Below, piece after piece: positions 57,444 to 64,000 of a DNA stretch of 64,000 bases. The stretch covers positions 20,482-84,481 of the forward strand of contig DWVH01000015.1 in the NCBI GenBank assembly GCA_019120335.1, read 5' to 3'. The translations under genes and the position numbers were made by a program. The stretch comes from Candidatus Enterococcus stercoripullorum (GTDB lineage Bacteria > Bacillota > Bacilli > Lactobacillales > Enterococcaceae). Every line of letters begins with the position of its first letter. Position 1 is the first letter of the stretch. The notes under the pieces were generated by a model. The model had not been told where the DNA came from. It did not search any database and was given only the letters and a program-made list of their open reading frames with translations.

Positions 57444-58634
57444 TTAAGCTTTGACGCTAGCTAATAGTGCATCCACTTTATCCGTATGTTCCCATGGCAG
57501 ATCGACATCGGTACGACCGAAATGACCATAGGCTGCGGTTTGACGGTAAATTGGACGGCGTAAATCTAGCATTTCGATAATGCCTGCTGGACGTAAATCA
57601 AAGTTTTCACGAACAGCCGCAATTAACTTATCATTTGGCACTACCCCTGTACCAAATGTATTGATTGAAATAGAAACGGGTTGGGCTACCCCAATCGCAT
57701 AGGCAAGTTGCACTTCACATTTCTTCGCTAATTTCGCTGCAACGATATTTTTAGCGATATAACGTGCAGCATAACTTGCGGAACGATCCACTTTTGTCGC
57801 ATCCTTACCAGAAAAGGCTCCCCCACCATGACGGGCATAACCACCATAAGTATCTACAATAATCTTACGGCCAGTTAAACCAGCATCGCCTTGAGGACCT
57901 CCGATAACGAAACGGCCAGTTGGATTGATATAAAATTTTGTTTGCTCATCTAAAAGTTCACTTGGAATTTCTGCTTTGATGACTTTTTCAATCACATCTT
58001 GATGAATCGTTGCATTATCCACGGCTTCATCATGTTGTGTACTAATAACCACTGTATCAACACGTAATGGTTGCTCATTTTCATCATATTCAACAGTAAC
58101 TTGTGATTTAGCATCTGGGCGCAAATAGCTTAACTCCCCAGATTTACGTAAAACAGCCAAACGTCGCACCAAACGATGGCTTAACGCAATTGGCAAAGGC
58201 ATCAATTCAGGTGTTTCATCTACTGCAAAACCAAACATTAAACCTTGGTCACCGGCACCTGTTTCATCTTTGTCATCTTTTTTCTCTTCTCTTGCTTCTA
58301 ACGCCGTATTCACACCTTGAGCGATATCTGGTGACTGTTCGTCGATTGCTACTAAAACGGCTACTGTATCTCCATCAAATCCAAATTTTGCACGCGTATA
58401 GCCAATTTCATTAATCGTTTTGCGCACGACTTTTTGAATATCCACATATGCTGTTGTTGAAATTTCACCAAAAACTAAGACTAGCCCAGTGGTTACGGAA
58501 GTTTCACAAGCAACACGCGCCATTGGATCCTTTTCTAAAATTGCATCTAAAATCGCATCACTAATTTGGTCAGCGACTTTATCCGGATGTCCTTCAGAAA
58601 CAGACTCTGAAGTAAATAAATGTTTTTCTACCAT
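57444..58634 (-). CDS. metK: S-adenosylmethionine synthetase
   Basis: A 396-residue enzyme making SAM from methionine and ATP. Motifs: [53 protein letters not shown] and [17 protein letters not shown]. It is monocistronic and preceded by an SMK-box leader that hides its GGGGG ribosome-binding site when SAM is abundant. Confidence 0.98.
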   Translation of the reverse strand: MVEKHLFTSESVSEGHPDKVADQISDAILDAILEKDPMARVACETSVTTGLVLVFGEISTTAYVDIQKVVRKTINEIGYTRAKFGFDGDTVAVLVAIDEQSPDIAQGVNTALEAREEKKDDKDETGAGDQGLMFGFAVDETPELMPLPIALSHRLVRRLAVLRKSGELSYLRPDAKSQVTVEYDENEQPLRVDTVVISTQHDEAVDNATIHQDVIEKVIKAEIPSELLDEQTKFYINPTGRFVIGGPQGDAGLTGRKIIVDTYGGYARHGGGAFSGKDATKVDRSASYAARYIAKNIVAAKLAKKCEVQLAYAIGVAQPVSISINTFGTGVVPNDKLIAAVRENFDLRPAGIIEMLDLRRPIYRQTAAYGHFGRTDVDLPWEHTDKVDALLASVKA

Positions 58635-58640
58635 GAAGTA

Positions 58641-58721
58641 TTCCCCCTAAAATTATTCGGTTACAAGGCATCTTCGCAAAGAGGCGAATCCTTTCGGGAA
58701 CTTGCAACGAATAGTATTATA
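58641..58721 (-). promoter_or_regulatory. SMK-box (SAM-III) riboswitch and metK promoter
   Basis: On the minus strand the leader has AAGTTCCCGAAAGGATTCGC, a short variable hairpin, GATGCCTTGTAACCG, and the Shine-Dalgarno AGGGGGAA (58641-58708), the diagnostic parts of the SMK box. SAM binding pairs the Shine-Dalgarno with the CCC/anti-SD strand and stops translation. An extended -10 TGCTATAAT (TATAAT is the complement of 58716-58721) starts transcription immediately upstream. Confidence 0.92.
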
Positions 58722-58801
58722 GCAGATTTACTCTAAAAGGAAAGCACTTTTTTCAAATTGTAATCAAACTGTGATAGATAGAAAGAATCAAGGAGAACGG
58801 G

Positions 58802-58842
58802 AAAAGACCAAGCAAACCTAATCATCTGCTTGGTCTTTTTTG
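58802..58842 (-). terminator. Terminator after the fumarate-reductase-like gene
   Basis: Perfect 12-bp stem AAAGACCAAGCA/TGCTTGGTCTTT (58803-58814 and 58828-58839), T runs on both sides. Confidence 0.88.
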
Positions 58843-58863
58843 CAATGAGAATGAAATTTATGA

Positions 58864-60369
58864 TTATTGCGCTTTGACGAATGCTGCGGCTTGTTGTCCA
58901 GCTTGACGACCGAAAATCACGATATCTGCTACTGAGTTACCGCCGATTCGGTTATCACCATGTAAGCCACCTACTAATTCACCAGCCACATATAATCCTT
59001 TAATTGGTTGATTATCTTTGTTTAACACTTCAGTATTGGTGTTAATCTTCACGCCACCCATTGAGTAGTGGACACCTGGGGCAATTTGAATGGCATAGTA
59101 ATTTGGCGTTGAAAGTGTATGTTCGATCGCTGTTGTACGGTTAAATTCGCTATCTTGTTTGCTTTCGACCGCTTTATTCCAATTTGCAACAGCTTTTTCT
59201 AAGTTGTCTTTTGGTACTTTGATCGTTTTCGCTAAATCAGCCACCGTCTTGCCTTCTTTGACATAACCTTGTTTGGCATAAAATTCAATGGCTTTTGCTC
59301 TCTCTCTTACACCTTGGTCAAAAATAAGGTAGGCACGTTTTTTCGGTAAGGCATTGATTGCAGCCGAAACTTTATCACGCGTATCCATTTCATTAACGAA
59401 ACGATTCCCTTCATCATCAACTAAAATCGCACCTTCTCCACGCACAGCTTCACCAATCAAGATTCCTTTTTCTTGTTGGACAGTTGGGTGGATTTGTACT
59501 TTATCCATATCAATGATTTGACCGCCAAGTTTTTCTACTAAAGCAATCCCATCACCCGTTGTACCTTTAGAGTTGGTTGTCACATAATCTTTCAAATCAG
59601 GACGATATTTGGCTAAAATTTCTTTACTTGCACCATAACCACCTGTCGTCACGATTACGGCTTTAGCTTTGATATTTTTCGCTTTTTCGCCTTGAATTTG
59701 AACTTTCACACCATCAACCACACCATTGTCCGTATGAATGTCTTTTACATCCGCATTCACAAAGATTGGAATTTTGCGTTCAGCGACATTGCGTTCCAAA
59801 CCTTTCACTAGGTACCCACCAATAGCTGAACCATCTGTTGGGCGATGCGTACGTTTCACACTCATCCCACCAGTAATTGTTAAGTTATCTAATTTGATGC
59901 CATTTTGATCTAACCAATCAATGGCTTCAGCAGAATGGTCAACAAAATAACGCAATAATTCTTTATCGTTAGTCCCTTTACCACCTTTTAGTGTTTCTTC
60001 GTAAAAGGCATCTGTCGTATCGTTAATTCCTTGGGCTTTTTGGAATTTTGAATCCGCTGCATTCATCCCGCTTGATGATTTTGATGTGTTTCCTCCTGCA
60101 ACCGGCATTTTTTCAAAGATAACCGGATTTAAACCAGCATCTTTGGCTTCAATCGCTGCGGTCATTCCTGCACCACCAGCACCGACAATGACCACATCAT
60201 AACTATCTTTTAACTCTTTTGGATCAGTATAGCCATTTTTAGAAGCACTAGAAGTTACTTGTGAGCTTTGTGTTGTAGTGCTCTTTGTTTGGGTGCTTTT
60301 TCCTGAGTTACATGCTGTTAAAAGCAAGGCTGAACATGCTAATAAGCTAATTGAAAGCCACTTTTTCAT
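58864..60369 (-). CDS. Exported lipoprotein flavoprotein, fumarate reductase/urocanate reductase-like
   Basis: A 501-residue lipoprotein (lipobox LLTAC, lipidated Cys20), a 25-residue Ser/Thr/Gln linker, then an FAD domain with VVIVGAGGAGMTAAIEA. Residues of the soluble fumarate reductase active site are all there: QIHPT, EAVRGEGA, DTRDKVS, VHYSMGG and GDNRIGGNS. Family members in Listeria and Shewanella carry an FMN-binding domain that feeds electrons; this protein lacks one. It likely reduces fumarate or a related acid outside the membrane with electrons from another protein. Divergent from a two-component system. Confidence 0.87.
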   Translation of the reverse strand: MKKWLSISLLACSALLLTACNSGKSTQTKSTTTQSSQVTSSASKNGYTDPKELKDSYDVVIVGAGGAGMTAAIEAKDAGLNPVIFEKMPVAGGNTSKSSSGMNAADSKFQKAQGINDTTDAFYEETLKGGKGTNDKELLRYFVDHSAEAIDWLDQNGIKLDNLTITGGMSVKRTHRPTDGSAIGGYLVKGLERNVAERKIPIFVNADVKDIHTDNGVVDGVKVQIQGEKAKNIKAKAVIVTTGGYGASKEILAKYRPDLKDYVTTNSKGTTGDGIALVEKLGGQIIDMDKVQIHPTVQQEKGILIGEAVRGEGAILVDDEGNRFVNEMDTRDKVSAAINALPKKRAYLIFDQGVRERAKAIEFYAKQGYVKEGKTVADLAKTIKVPKDNLEKAVANWNKAVESKQDSEFNRTTAIEHTLSTPNYYAIQIAPGVHYSMGGVKINTNTEVLNKDNQPIKGLYVAGELVGGLHGDNRIGGNSVADIVIFGRQAGQQAAAFVKAQ

Positions 60370-60497
60370 TGAGATTTCCCCCTTCATCTTTTTGCGCTAT
60401 CTTTCACAAATATCTCGACAACGCAACTATCTTTAGTTTAACGGTTACAAGTATATTCAGGAAGTTTTTTTAATTAATTTAAGTACGTTGCTGCTTA

Positions 60498-60506
60498 TGT
60501 TATAAT
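60498..60506 (+). promoter_or_regulatory. Extended -10 promoter of the two-component operon
   Basis: TGTTATAAT (TATAAT at 60501-60506) 23 bases before the kinase start; the -35 is weak. The 160-base space to the divergent flavoprotein gene presumably holds the regulator's binding site, but I see no clear dyad. Confidence 0.55.
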
Positions 60507-60528
60507 AATGAGGAAATGGGAGGAAAAC

Positions 60529-62049
60529 ATGAAGAAAGGAATTCGCTTATTTACGCTTTTATCACTTACCTTTATCGGTGTGATTCTGGTTTTAGCTACA
60601 AGTTTTTATCTATTTTTAATGCGCGATGTCACCAAGCAAACCCAAACGCAACAAATCAACAATCTCACTACGCTTGGTCACGAACTCGCCAAACAAGAGG
60701 ATATAATTTCAGCTTTAGAGCAAAAGCAAGCCCAGCCACCTTTGCAGCAAAAATTGTTACAAATCACGAAAAATCACCATCTGGATTTCATTGTTTTGAT
60801 GGATAATCATAGTATTCGCCTCACACACCCTAATCCAGATAAAATTGGGCAATATTTTGAAGGAGGCGACGAAAAGCAAGCCTTGCAAGGGAAAGTTACG
60901 CATTCTATCAGCAAGGGTTCTCTGGGGCGTTCGTTACGGGTCTTTGTACCTGTAAAGCATCAAGGTAAGCAAATTGGCGTTATCGCACTGGGCATTAAGT
61001 TGGTCAGTTTAAAGCAAATGGTTCGGCAAACACTATATGATTATCAATGGAGCCTTTTACTGAGTCTATTGATTGGTCTAGGGGTGGCTTTTGGACTGGC
61101 CTATCATCTCAAGGGACAGCTACATAATCTTGAGCCTAAAGAAATTGCCCGCCTTTTAGAAGAACGCAACGCCATGATTAATGAAACCAAAGATATTGTC
61201 CTGGTCCTGGATTTGCAAAAACATATCCTACTAGCCAATCATCAGGCTGAACATTTAGCACAACAACTTGGTTTTTTTAAGCAAAGTTTAGTCGGACATT
61301 CCTGGACTGATTTGATTCAAGAGTCTACGCAACTTGATTTCCATAAGCGTCAAGAACAATATTATCAGCAAAACGGACAAGCTTACTTTGTTTCGATTGC
61401 ACCAATTGAAGTGAAAAGTAAGTTGGTTGGACATTTGGTTGTACTAAAAAATGCGACCGAAACCCTATTTTTGGCACATCAACTGCAATCGACGCAGCAA
61501 TTTGCAAAAACCTTGCAAACACATACTCACGATTATCTCAACCAAATGCATATTTTATATGGATTAACAGAATTGGGCGAATATGAGCAGTTGAAAGATT
61601 TTCTAGCACAACAATTAGACATGACTCAGGCTTTCAGTGAAAAAGTCAGTCTACTCATTAAAGATCCGCTATTAGCAAGCTTTTTATTAGACTGGCAACA
61701 ACAACTTCTTGAAGCTAAAGTGGTATGTGTTTTTGATATTTTAGGGGAAGTTGCTCTATTTACCGACAGTCAAACCATGATGAATCTCTTGAAAATTTAT
61801 CGCTACCCACAACAACTCCTCAGTCAGACCGGGCCAGATAAGCTAGAGGTACAGCTACAAGAGGACGAGCAAAAACTCATACTTACCTTAATGATTCAGG
61901 CAAATGTGCAAAAACTCGAAGAATATCAAAATAGACTAAGTGAGACATTTTTCCAACAAATCCTAAATGAGGAACACACCCAGATGCACTTACACCGTGA
62001 AGATGCTCATTTGAAGATTCAATTTATAACAGAAAAGAGGATTATATGA
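60529..62049 (+). CDS. CitA/DcuS-type sensor histidine kinase with degenerate ATP-binding domain
   Basis: A 506-residue membrane sensor: TM1 (about 6-30), an extracytoplasmic PAS-like (Cache) domain (about 35-165), TM2 (about 172-195), a cytoplasmic PAS domain (about 215-310) and a dimerisation helix with LQTHTHDYLNQMHILYGL, phosphoacceptor His334. The C-terminal catalytic region (about 360-506) shows no N box (GNLLDNA-type), no DxGxG and no GxGLG motif. The response regulator overlaps by four bases. Adjacent to the fumarate-reductase-like gene, so a C4-dicarboxylate or related anion is a plausible signal. Confidence 0.85.
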   Translation: MKKGIRLFTLLSLTFIGVILVLATSFYLFLMRDVTKQTQTQQINNLTTLGHELAKQEDIISALEQKQAQPPLQQKLLQITKNHHLDFIVLMDNHSIRLTHPNPDKIGQYFEGGDEKQALQGKVTHSISKGSLGRSLRVFVPVKHQGKQIGVIALGIKLVSLKQMVRQTLYDYQWSLLLSLLIGLGVAFGLAYHLKGQLHNLEPKEIARLLEERNAMINETKDIVLVLDLQKHILLANHQAEHLAQQLGFFKQSLVGHSWTDLIQESTQLDFHKRQEQYYQQNGQAYFVSIAPIEVKSKLVGHLVVLKNATETLFLAHQLQSTQQFAKTLQTHTHDYLNQMHILYGLTELGEYEQLKDFLAQQLDMTQAFSEKVSLLIKDPLLASFLLDWQQQLLEAKVVCVFDILGEVALFTDSQTMMNLLKIYRYPQQLLSQTGPDKLEVQLQEDEQKLILTLMIQANVQKLEEYQNRLSETFFQQILNEEHTQMHLHREDAHLKIQFITEKRII

Positions 62050-62750
62050 AGATACTGATGATTGAAGATGAGCCCTTGATTCAGCGTATTCATCAAGGCT
62101 ATTTACACAAAATTGATGCGACCTATCAAATCGTGGGCGGCAAAGACTTAGATGAAGCACGGCAATATTTAAAGAACGATGATATCGACCTCATTTTACT
62201 AGATATTCATTTAAAAGGGGCGCATGGTTTAGATTTGCTTAGTGAAATTGACAGACTTACAAAGGTTCCAGATGTGATTATTATTAGTGCAGCAACTCAG
62301 AGCCAATTCGCCCAACAAGCCTTGCAAGCTGGCGTGATTGATTACCTAATTAAACCCTTTACCTTCGAGCGATTCCAACAAGCAATTCTGAAATGGCAAC
62401 AAAAACGAAGCATGCTCCAACAAGAATTCATCGACCAAGCTAGTCTAGATGCGCTTTTCCAGCCTGCCGTTACGAGTCAAACTACTATTGAAATCGAAAA
62501 AGGCTTGAGCAAAGATACCTTAACTCAGATACTCAATCATTTAACCAACCGCCAAGTAAGCTTTACCATTCAGGAACTGGCTACTGAATTGTCACTTTCC
62601 CATGTCTCGATTCGTAAATATATCCAATTTCTCGAGCAACATCAAATACTGACCAGCGAAACCATCTATCTCAAAGTGGGACGCCCTTATCAACGCTATC
62701 ACTTGCAAGAAAGTCAAATTCCCACTTTTCTCAACAAACTAGAAATGTGA
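62046..62750 (+). CDS. CitB/DcuR-type response regulator
   Basis: A 234-residue regulator: receiver domain (residues 1-120) with acidic pocket IEDEP, phosphoacceptor Asp53 in LILLDIHLKG, and Lys in YLIKPF; a linker; and a C-terminal helix-turn-helix (about 165-215, FTIQELATELSLSHVSIRKYIQFLEQHQIL). Typical partner of CitA/DcuS kinases. It overlaps the kinase gene (ATGA) and is followed by a strong terminator. Confidence 0.9.
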   Translation: MKILMIEDEPLIQRIHQGYLHKIDATYQIVGGKDLDEARQYLKNDDIDLILLDIHLKGAHGLDLLSEIDRLTKVPDVIIISAATQSQFAQQALQAGVIDYLIKPFTFERFQQAILKWQQKRSMLQQEFIDQASLDALFQPAVTSQTTIEIEKGLSKDTLTQILNHLTNRQVSFTIQELATELSLSHVSIRKYIQFLEQHQILTSETIYLKVGRPYQRYHLQESQIPTFLNKLEM

Positions 62751-62786
62751 AAAGAGCACGCTCATGATAAACGTGCTCTTTTTTTA
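62751..62786. terminator. Terminator after the response regulator
   Basis: Perfect 10-bp stem AAAGAGCACG/CGTGCTCTTT (62751-62760 and 62772-62781) followed by TTTT; shared with the convergent small gene. Confidence 0.9.
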
Positions 62787-63101
62787 GATAATCACCGGAC
62801 CATATAAGTGTAGATTAGGTTTAACCACTTCCTCATGCCATTTTCTAAAGACTAACCAATCTTGCTTTTCTGACTCTGATAATTCTAAGGTTGATAAGCC
62901 AATTAATAGACTCGCTTGTTGATAAAAACGTTCAAAGGAAATATAGTAGCGATTATCTACTTTTCCTTGTTGCTTCACTTTTTTTAAACAATCATTTAAA
63001 ATTTCAGAAAACTTGATTTCATCACTTGTCTGCAACAAACGATGGTTAAAAGCTTTTTGCAATGCTTCAAGATAACGAATACCTAATTTGATTTCGGTCA
63101 T
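62784..63101 (-). CDS. Small helical protein of unknown function
   Basis: A 105-residue, soluble, probably all-helical protein, MTEIKLGIRYLEALQKAFNH at the start and PNLHLYGPVII at the end. I do not recognise it. Size and helix content recall enterocin-immunity-type proteins, but the resemblance is too weak to assign and no bacteriocin gene is visible. GAGGCAC RBS. It is 24 bases after the small membrane protein gene, so likely co-transcribed. Confidence 0.6.
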   Translation of the reverse strand: MTEIKLGIRYLEALQKAFNHRLLQTSDEIKFSEILNDCLKKVKQQGKVDNRYYISFERFYQQASLLIGLSTLELSESEKQDWLVFRKWHEEVVKPNLHLYGPVII

Positions 63102-63124
63102 TTGAGTGCCTCTTTTCTATCTAC

Positions 63125-63322
63125 TTACCAACAGCTAGGTAGTATAAAACTAAATCCTAACAAAAACATCAATAATACAAACATCAAGCCCTGGGGAATG
63201 CCCAAAGGTAATGCTATAGCCGCTTCTTGTCTTTGGCCACTCTTTTCTAGGCAAATTGCTTTTGACACGAAATATGCTTCGTACATTCCAAGGGCCAATA
63301 AGATATATGCAAAAACACGCAT
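63125..63322 (-). CDS. Small membrane protein of unknown function
   Basis: A 65-residue protein with two hydrophobic segments (about 4-20 and 42-60) around a polar loop (KAICLEKSGQRQEAAIALPLG), so probably two membrane spans with short tails. ATG 63322 is chosen; six more in-frame codons are available upstream and the RBS (AAGTGAG) is weak either way. Unknown function. Confidence 0.5.
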   Translation of the reverse strand: MRVFAYILLALGMYEAYFVSKAICLEKSGQRQEAAIALPLGIPQGLMFVLLMFLLGFSFILPSCW

Positions 63323-63632
63323 AACGCTCACTTCTTTCATTTTCTCTTAGCTAAAGTATAACATGCTTCGTATCAAATTTCCTTCAGTCCCCAGATGGAT
63401 TTTCTTTCTTATTGAATTTTCTACCATTGGATTTCTCACTTTTTATTTTCAATCATTCCTGACAACCTACAATCTGCTAACCTCATTCTATTTTTAATAC
63501 TAAACAGCGTTCAACAGTTATGATTTTCCGAGAGTCAAATTTAAAATCATTAGCGCCTCATACTCAATTTCAGGTTGATTTTTTCAAAACCTTATAAGAA
63601 ACTATTTGTAAAACGCTTACTTTTTGAAGGGT

Positions 63633-63664
63633 AAAAAAAATAGAAGTGATACAACCATCACTTC
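63633..63664 (-). terminator. Terminator of the tRNA cluster
   Basis: Minus-strand stem GAAGTGAT/ATCACTTC (63643-63650 and 63657-63664) followed by a T run (complement of 63633-63641). The 290 bases from here back to 63341 hold no gene that I can see. Confidence 0.85.
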
Positions 63665-63671
63665 CAATGCA

Positions 63672-63743
63672 TGATCCGTACGGGATTCGAACCCGTGTTA
63701 CCGCCGTGAAAGGGCGGTGTCTTAACCACTTGACCAACGGACC
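63672..63743 (-). tRNA. tRNA-Glu (anticodon TTC)
   Basis: A full cloverleaf can be drawn: acceptor GGTCCGT/ACGGATC with one wobble, anticodon loop CTTTCAC with TTC, T loop GGTTCGAATCC. 72 nt; CCA is not encoded. Last gene of the cluster. Confidence 0.95.
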
Positions 63744-63752
63744 AAAATATTA

Positions 63753-63840
63753 CGGAGAAGGAGGGATTTGAACCCTCGCGCCAGTTTCCCGACCTACACC
63801 CTTAGCAGGGGCGCCTCTTCAGCCACTTGAGTACTTCCCC
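63753..63840 (-). tRNA. tRNA-Ser (anticodon GCT)
   Basis: 88 nt with the long variable arm of class II tRNAs (GGTCGGGAAACTGGC area), anticodon GCT in CTGCTAA, T loop GGTTCAAATCC and acceptor GGGGAAG/CTTCTCC. CCA not encoded. Confidence 0.95.
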
Positions 63841-63871
63841 AATACCAATTATGTATGTTAATTGATATGAA

Positions 63872-63945
<74 letters not shown>

Positions 63946-63958
63946 ATAATAAAACTAA

Positions 63959-64000
63959 AGCGGGTGACGAGAATCGAACTCGCGACAACAGCTTGGAAGG
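63959..64000 (-). tRNA. tRNA-Gly (anticodon TCC), 3' part
   Basis: The visible 3' part has anticodon-arm sequence CTTCCAAGC (anticodon TCC), T arm CGAGTTCGATTCTCG and acceptor CACCCGC. The 5' half is outside the window. Confidence 0.88.

Overview
The window is a chromosomal segment of a low-GC Firmicute of the order Lactobacillales, most likely an Enterococcus, possibly near the E. cecorum group (species is a guess). Supporting this are the S10 and str ribosomal operons, a SAM-III (SMK-box) leader on metK, a T-box on leuS, a GshF-type fused glutathione synthetase, TGn-extended -10 promoters and strong AGGAGG ribosome-binding sites. Most of the window is core housekeeping DNA. There is no prophage and no CRISPR array.

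Layout: 1-2219, start of the S10 ribosomal operon on the minus strand (rpsJ-rplC-rplD-rplW-rplB) with its promoter. 2379-5276, a vitamin B6 salvage locus: MocR/PdxR regulator, pyridoxine kinase and ECF substrate-binding subunit. 5398-10027, the str operon (rpsL-rpsG-fusA-tuf). 10134-11616, rpiA and gpmA. 11666-12853, an iron alcohol dehydrogenase. 12945-24441, a nucleoside salvage supercluster: deoB-punA-deoD, then lacI-type regulator-pdp-deoC-cdd-BMP lipoprotein-ABC transporter. It imports nucleosides, splits them by phosphorolysis and feeds deoxyribose/ribose phosphate into glycolysis. 24669-28288, rRNA methyltransferase, coaA and guaA.

28455-38801 looks acquired: a gene fragment, a complete IS4/IS701-type insertion sequence, and a tagatose-6-phosphate lactose operon (lacR-lacABCD-lacTFEG) of streptococcal type with a RAT/terminator switch. 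Core genes resume with bioY (BirA-type operator), a HesB-like protein, YueI, gshF, a decayed RelBE-type pair, leuS and a LysM-rich peptidoglycan hydrolase. Then come a PAP2 phosphatase, the tRNA-modification pair ytqA/ytqB, an exported small protein, an esterase, a DUF1538 membrane protein with a PII-like partner, a ROK-kinase remnant, a DUF234 ATPase with striking operators, metK, an exported fumarate-reductase-like flavoprotein facing a two-component system, two small unknown genes and a tRNA cluster (Glu, Ser, Ile, Gly).

Features most worth a second look: (1) a family of about 131-bp long-hairpin repeats, three full tandem copies between the leuS T-box and its start codon plus one full copy upstream of rsmC, whose arms change in a compensatory way between copies; (2) the DUF1538/PII-like pair, in which both proteins are internally duplicated; (3) a sensor kinase beside the fumarate reductase gene whose ATP-binding domain has lost its motifs; (4) a DUF234 ATPase whose promoter is bracketed by two 36-bp near-identical dyads.
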